This document shows positions 23,432 through 25,745 of a DNA stretch of 25,745 bases, piece after piece (within the stretch, counting starts at the first letter, position 1; each line of letters opens with the position of its first letter). The position numbers and the translations under genes were made by a program. This stretch comes from Dongia_B sp035539075 (GTDB lineage Bacteria; Pseudomonadota; Alphaproteobacteria; Dongiales; Dongiaceae): assembly GCA_035539075.1 (NCBI GenBank), contig DATLJB010000089.1, forward strand, positions 1-25,745, in the 5' to 3' direction. The notes beneath the pieces were generated by a model that had not been told where the DNA came from, did not search any database, and worked only from the letters and a program-made list of their open reading frames with translations.

Positions 23432-23847
23432 CCGCGGCACTTTATCATGCCGCCCTGGTCGACCGCGCCAAAGCGGCCTTCGGCAAGGGCCGGCTGGCCG
23501 AGCCCACCGCCAGCATCACCTTGGACAACCCGCTTTGCGGCGACCGCGTCACGATCGATATCGCGCTTGTCGATGGCCAGCTGGCGAAGATCGGCCACCA
23601 AGTCCGTGGCTGCCTTCTATGCGAAGCCGCTGCCGCGACCATAGCCGAAAATTGCAGCCATCGGCCGGTGGCGCAGGTCCGTGCCATCATCCCTGCCATC
23701 CGGACAATGATGCAAGATGGCCAGCCGGCGGGAACCGAATGGCCCGCGCTGGAAATCTTTACCCCCGTCCATGCCAGTAAGAGCCGGCGCGACTGCGTTC
23801 TCTTGCCATTCGCTGCTCTTGAAAAACTGCTCGATCAAGTCGAATGA
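23428..23847 (+). CDS. NifU/IscU-like iron-sulfur scaffold protein
   Basis: This is a 139-residue homologue of the NifU N-terminal / SufU scaffold family. The three cluster-ligand positions are kept: C37 in NPLCGD, C62 or C65 in GCLLCEAAA, and C123 in RRDCVLLPF. IscU-type proteins assemble Fe-S clusters and hand them to apoproteins. As last gene of the molybdoenzyme maturation unit (ATGA overlap with the fusion gene), it may supply the [2Fe-2S] clusters of the hydroxylase small subunit (inference). No cysteine desulfurase is in the window. Confidence 0.88.
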   Translation: MTAALYHAALVDRAKAAFGKGRLAEPTASITLDNPLCGDRVTIDIALVDGQLAKIGHQVRGCLLCEAAAATIAENCSHRPVAQVRAIIPAIRTMMQDGQPAGTEWPALEIFTPVHASKSRRDCVLLPFAALEKLLDQVE

Positions 23848-23854
23848 GCGACGG

Positions 23855-23884
23855 GCCGGGCGGCGAGGTCCCGCCTCTGCCGGC
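23855..23884. terminator. Possible hairpin between convergent NifU-like and DUF523 genes
   Basis: GCCGG (23855-23859) can pair with CCGGC (23880-23884) and GAGG with CCTC inside, separated by a small internal loop. No T-tract is visible on either strand, so terminator function is uncertain. Confidence 0.25.
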
Positions 23885-24372
23885 TATTCATGTGCCGTGA
23901 GCCAATCCGCCGCGCGCTGCAACTGCATTTCATCGAACACCGCAATCCCGTTGCGGCGCAATAAGGCTGCGGTCACGCCTTCGCCGGGGATACGGCGATC
24001 GGCAAAAGCGCCGTCATAGATCTCCCGGCTGCCGCAAGACGGACTGCGCTGCTTCAGGATGGCGACAGAGATGCCATGCTCCAAGGCGAGGGCCAAAGTG
24101 GCATTTGCTCCGGCAAGAAAGCTATCCGTCGCATTTTCGCCTTCCGCCGTCATCACCCTAGCAATACCATCGAGAACGTCGCTGCCGGTGCCGCCGCGGA
24201 TCTCCGCGGCGGGCCGCGGAATGGCCAGATCGGCTGCGATTTCCGGACAGGCAAGCACCAAGCGGCCTTCCGCCTGCCACTGCGCCAGCAACCCGTCCCC
24301 CCGTCCAGCCGCCCGCCCATCATATCGCACGGGGCGTCCCATCAAGCAGGCACTGACGAGGATCTTCCTCAC
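23884..24372 (-). CDS. DUF523 protein, TudS-like
   Basis: This is a 162-residue DUF523 (YbbK) protein. The family pattern is clear: SACLMGRPVRYDG, LACPE, RPAAEIRGG and KQRSPSCGSREIYDG. The three conserved cysteines are C9, C42 and C113. In the characterised member TudS (thiouracil desulfidase), three such cysteines hold a [4Fe-4S] cluster that takes sulfur from 2-thiouracil. Whether this protein has that substrate is not known. The start is GTG at 24372, and it overlaps the stop of the upstream hydrolase gene (GTGA), so translation is coupled. Confidence 0.88.
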   Translation of the reverse strand: MRKILVSACLMGRPVRYDGRAAGRGDGLLAQWQAEGRLVLACPEIAADLAIPRPAAEIRGGTGSDVLDGIARVMTAEGENATDSFLAGANATLALALEHGISVAILKQRSPSCGSREIYDGAFADRRIPGEGVTAALLRRNGIAVFDEMQLQRAADWLTAHE

Positions 24373-25181
24373 GATGGCAACGCCTCCAGGAAGCTGCGCA
24401 CTGTTTCCGGCATCCCGTGCTCCATCAGGTCATTATGCCCGGCCTCGGGCGGGAAGAAACCCTGTTTAGGTTCATTGGCGCGCGCCAGGATCATGCGGCC
24501 GAAGCGAATATGGGTGGTCTGATCCTTCCCGCCGTGAATGACCAGAAGCGGCAGGCGCACCTGATCGATCTTGTCGATGGAGGCGAATTTGTGCCGGATC
24601 AGGCGCTCGAAGGCGAGATAGGGATAGCGCGCCCAGGCGGAATGATGAATCGAGGCAAGCGGGGCTTCAAGGATAATCGCAAGCGCTGGCCGCTCCAGCG
24701 CCATCTGCACCGCGACGGCCGTGCCGAGTGACTCGCCAAACAGGACAAGTTGGTGCGGTGAAAGGCCGCGTCGGGCCAGGAAATCGAGATTGGCGCGCGC
24801 CGCGTGGTAGAAGCCTTCTTCACTCGGTTTGCCGGGATTGCCGCCATAACCCGGATAGCCCACCAGCAATACGCCATAGCCGACGGCAAGATAGGGCAAC
24901 ACCCGCTCGACACGCTCGGCGATGGTACCGGCATTGCCATGAAAATAGGCGATCGTGCGACCATCTGCACGCTGTGCCGGCACGAACCAGGATAAGAGCA
25001 CAGTCCCATCGCCTGGATCGATCCGTACAACCTCGGCACGATCGGCAATCGAACTTTCCGCCAATGCCGGTCTGTCGGCCGACAGGCGGAAGACCTTGCT
25101 GCTTTGCGTGAAATAGAGAAAAAGCAAGGCCGCCAGATAGACCAAGCCGGCCGCCAATGCGACCGCAGCAACGATGCTCAT
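24369..25181 (-). CDS. Membrane-anchored alpha/beta hydrolase (BEM46/ABHD13-like)
   Basis: This is a 270-residue hydrolase with one N-terminal membrane helix (about 3-24, IVAAVALAAGLVYLAALLFLYF), then an alpha/beta hydrolase domain. Oxyanion motif HGNAG is at 81-85, GYPGYGGNPGKPSE is at 108-121, nucleophile S151 is in GESLG, acid D220 is in HGGKDQTTH, and H249 is in EAGHND. The catalytic triad is complete. This group is related to Bem46/ABHD13 and E. coli YfhR-type proteins; their natural substrates are mostly unknown. The active domain should face the periplasm or cytoplasm side next to the membrane, depending on helix orientation. The downstream DUF523 gene overlaps it by four bases. It is divergent from frmA. 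Confidence 0.88.
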   Translation of the reverse strand: MSIVAAVALAAGLVYLAALLFLYFTQSSKVFRLSADRPALAESSIADRAEVVRIDPGDGTVLLSWFVPAQRADGRTIAYFHGNAGTIAERVERVLPYLAVGYGVLLVGYPGYGGNPGKPSEEGFYHAARANLDFLARRGLSPHQLVLFGESLGTAVAVQMALERPALAIILEAPLASIHHSAWARYPYLAFERLIRHKFASIDKIDQVRLPLLVIHGGKDQTTHIRFGRMILARANEPKQGFFPPEAGHNDLMEHGMPETVRSFLEALPS

Positions 25182-25532
25182 CCCGTTCCCTTATTCCGCC
25201 TGCCCTATCGCAATTCGCAGCCCCCGGTCAGCAGCCCCTCGGTCATCCGACGGGGCGATGCCCTGACTGGCGGCCGATCAAATCCGGGCCACCCGGATTG
25301 CCCACCCGGATCGCCCGTCCGCGCTGTTCGGTTCGGCGAGACGATACCACATCCAGCCCCCTGTGCATCTTAGATGAACCTGACGCGCGAAGTTTTGTTG
25401 TTTCATGACATTCGGGGTGGAACACGGCCATCCACCGCAACCACTGCTTCGTCCGTTTGCATGACTTGCCATCGGCAAAGCCTTCTGAAACCATGCCGGC
25501 CGCCGAATCGGCCATCTAACAGGGAGAGAGAC
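25182..25532. other. Divergent intergenic region, hydrolase / class III ADH
   Basis: This is 351 bases without a credible gene. It contains a hairpin AATCCGGG-CCA-CCCGGATT (25281-25299) overlapping two direct copies of CCACCCGGAT (25289-25298 and 25302-25311), an inverted repeat GGTGGA-N9-TCCACC (25416-25436) and a short palindrome TTGCC-ATC-GGCAA (25466-25478) about 55 bases before the frmA start. Any of these could be regulator sites. No clear -35/-10 pair was found. Confidence 0.4.
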
Positions 25533-25745
25533 ATGGATGTTCGCGCTGCAATCGCTTTGGAAGCTGGCAAGCCGCTGAGCATTGAGACCGTACAGCTGGA
25601 AGGGCCGAAGGCAGGTGAAGTGCTGGTCGAAATCAAGGCGACCGGCATCTGCCATACCGACTACTTTACCCTGTCCGGCGCCGATCCCGAGGGACTTTTT
25701 CCTGCGATCCTCGGCCATGAGGGGGCTGGGATCGTGGTCGACGTC
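25533..25745 (+). CDS. frmA: Class III alcohol dehydrogenase / S-(hydroxymethyl)glutathione dehydrogenase, partial
   Basis: This is the first 71 codons of a zinc-dependent medium-chain dehydrogenase cut by the window edge. The sequence (MDVRAAIALEAGKPLSIETV, KATGICHTD with zinc ligand C40, ILGHEGAGIV with H62/E63) matches class III enzymes. These oxidise S-hydroxymethylglutathione, formed from formaldehyde and glutathione, and also reduce S-nitrosoglutathione. GGGAGAG lies 5 bases upstream of the ATG. No frmR-type regulator lies upstream in the window. The name frmA/adhC is based on the N-terminus only. Confidence 0.88.
   Translation, partial: MDVRAAIALEAGKPLSIETVQLEGPKAGEVLVEIKATGICHTDYFTLSGADPEGLFPAILGHEGAGIVVDV

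Overview
The window is a GC-rich bacterial chromosome segment, packed with genes. The protein families suggest an alphaproteobacterium, probably of the Rhodospirillales type: a Cys-poor type-B ribosomal L36, a Cox/XdhC molybdoenzyme-maturation operon that ends in a NifU-like scaffold, and a YdbH-YnbE-YdbL set. The lineage is an inference from gene content only; there is no rRNA in the window. I found no tRNA, rRNA, CRISPR array, insertion sequence, integrase or phage gene, so this looks like core chromosome rather than an island.

Layout. 1-4.1 kb: rpmJ with a very good sigma-70 promoter and a methyltransferase (both minus), then a MATE exporter and a DauA-like FAD amine dehydrogenase (plus, probable operon). 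4.2-7.0 kb: a signalling block of two small PilZ proteins, a full-length sigma-54 response regulator that closely resembles Vibrio LuxO, and a convergent Hpt phosphotransfer protein (LuxU-like) whose 3' end overlaps the regulator gene by 59 bases. 7.0-11.6 kb: a divergent metabolic cluster, with two SDR dehydrogenases (minus, running into the Hpt gene) and a class III aminotransferase plus a PuuA-type glutamine synthetase homologue (plus). Together these look like a pathway for an amine or amino acid.

11.8-15.2 kb: a small unknown protein, a secreted DUF192 protein, a CoxG-like protein with a C-terminal membrane anchor, and a secreted TAP-type alpha/beta hydrolase. 15.4-18.6 kb: the three-gene ydbH-ynbE-ydbL set, an envelope lipid-transport system of AsmA type. 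18.6-23.8 kb: a tightly coupled operon (coxD-type MoxR ATPase, coxE-type VWA protein, two XdhC-type halves, a MoeA-MocA fusion and a NifU-like scaffold) that should mature a molybdenum hydroxylase. No hydroxylase structural genes lie in the window. 23.9-25.2 kb: a DUF523/TudS-like protein coupled to a membrane-anchored alpha/beta hydrolase (minus). The right edge cuts a class III alcohol dehydrogenase gene (frmA/adhC).

The points most worth following are the LuxO/LuxU-like phosphorelay placed between c-di-GMP receptors and a catabolic operon, the Cox maturation operon without its enzyme, the DauA-like enzyme that lacks the arginine-recognition residues, the aminotransferase with an altered phosphate-binding motif beside a ligase, and two palindromes in divergent promoter regions. 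Several genes appear to use TTG or GTG starts (glutamine synthetase homologue, ynbE, TAP hydrolase, DUF523).
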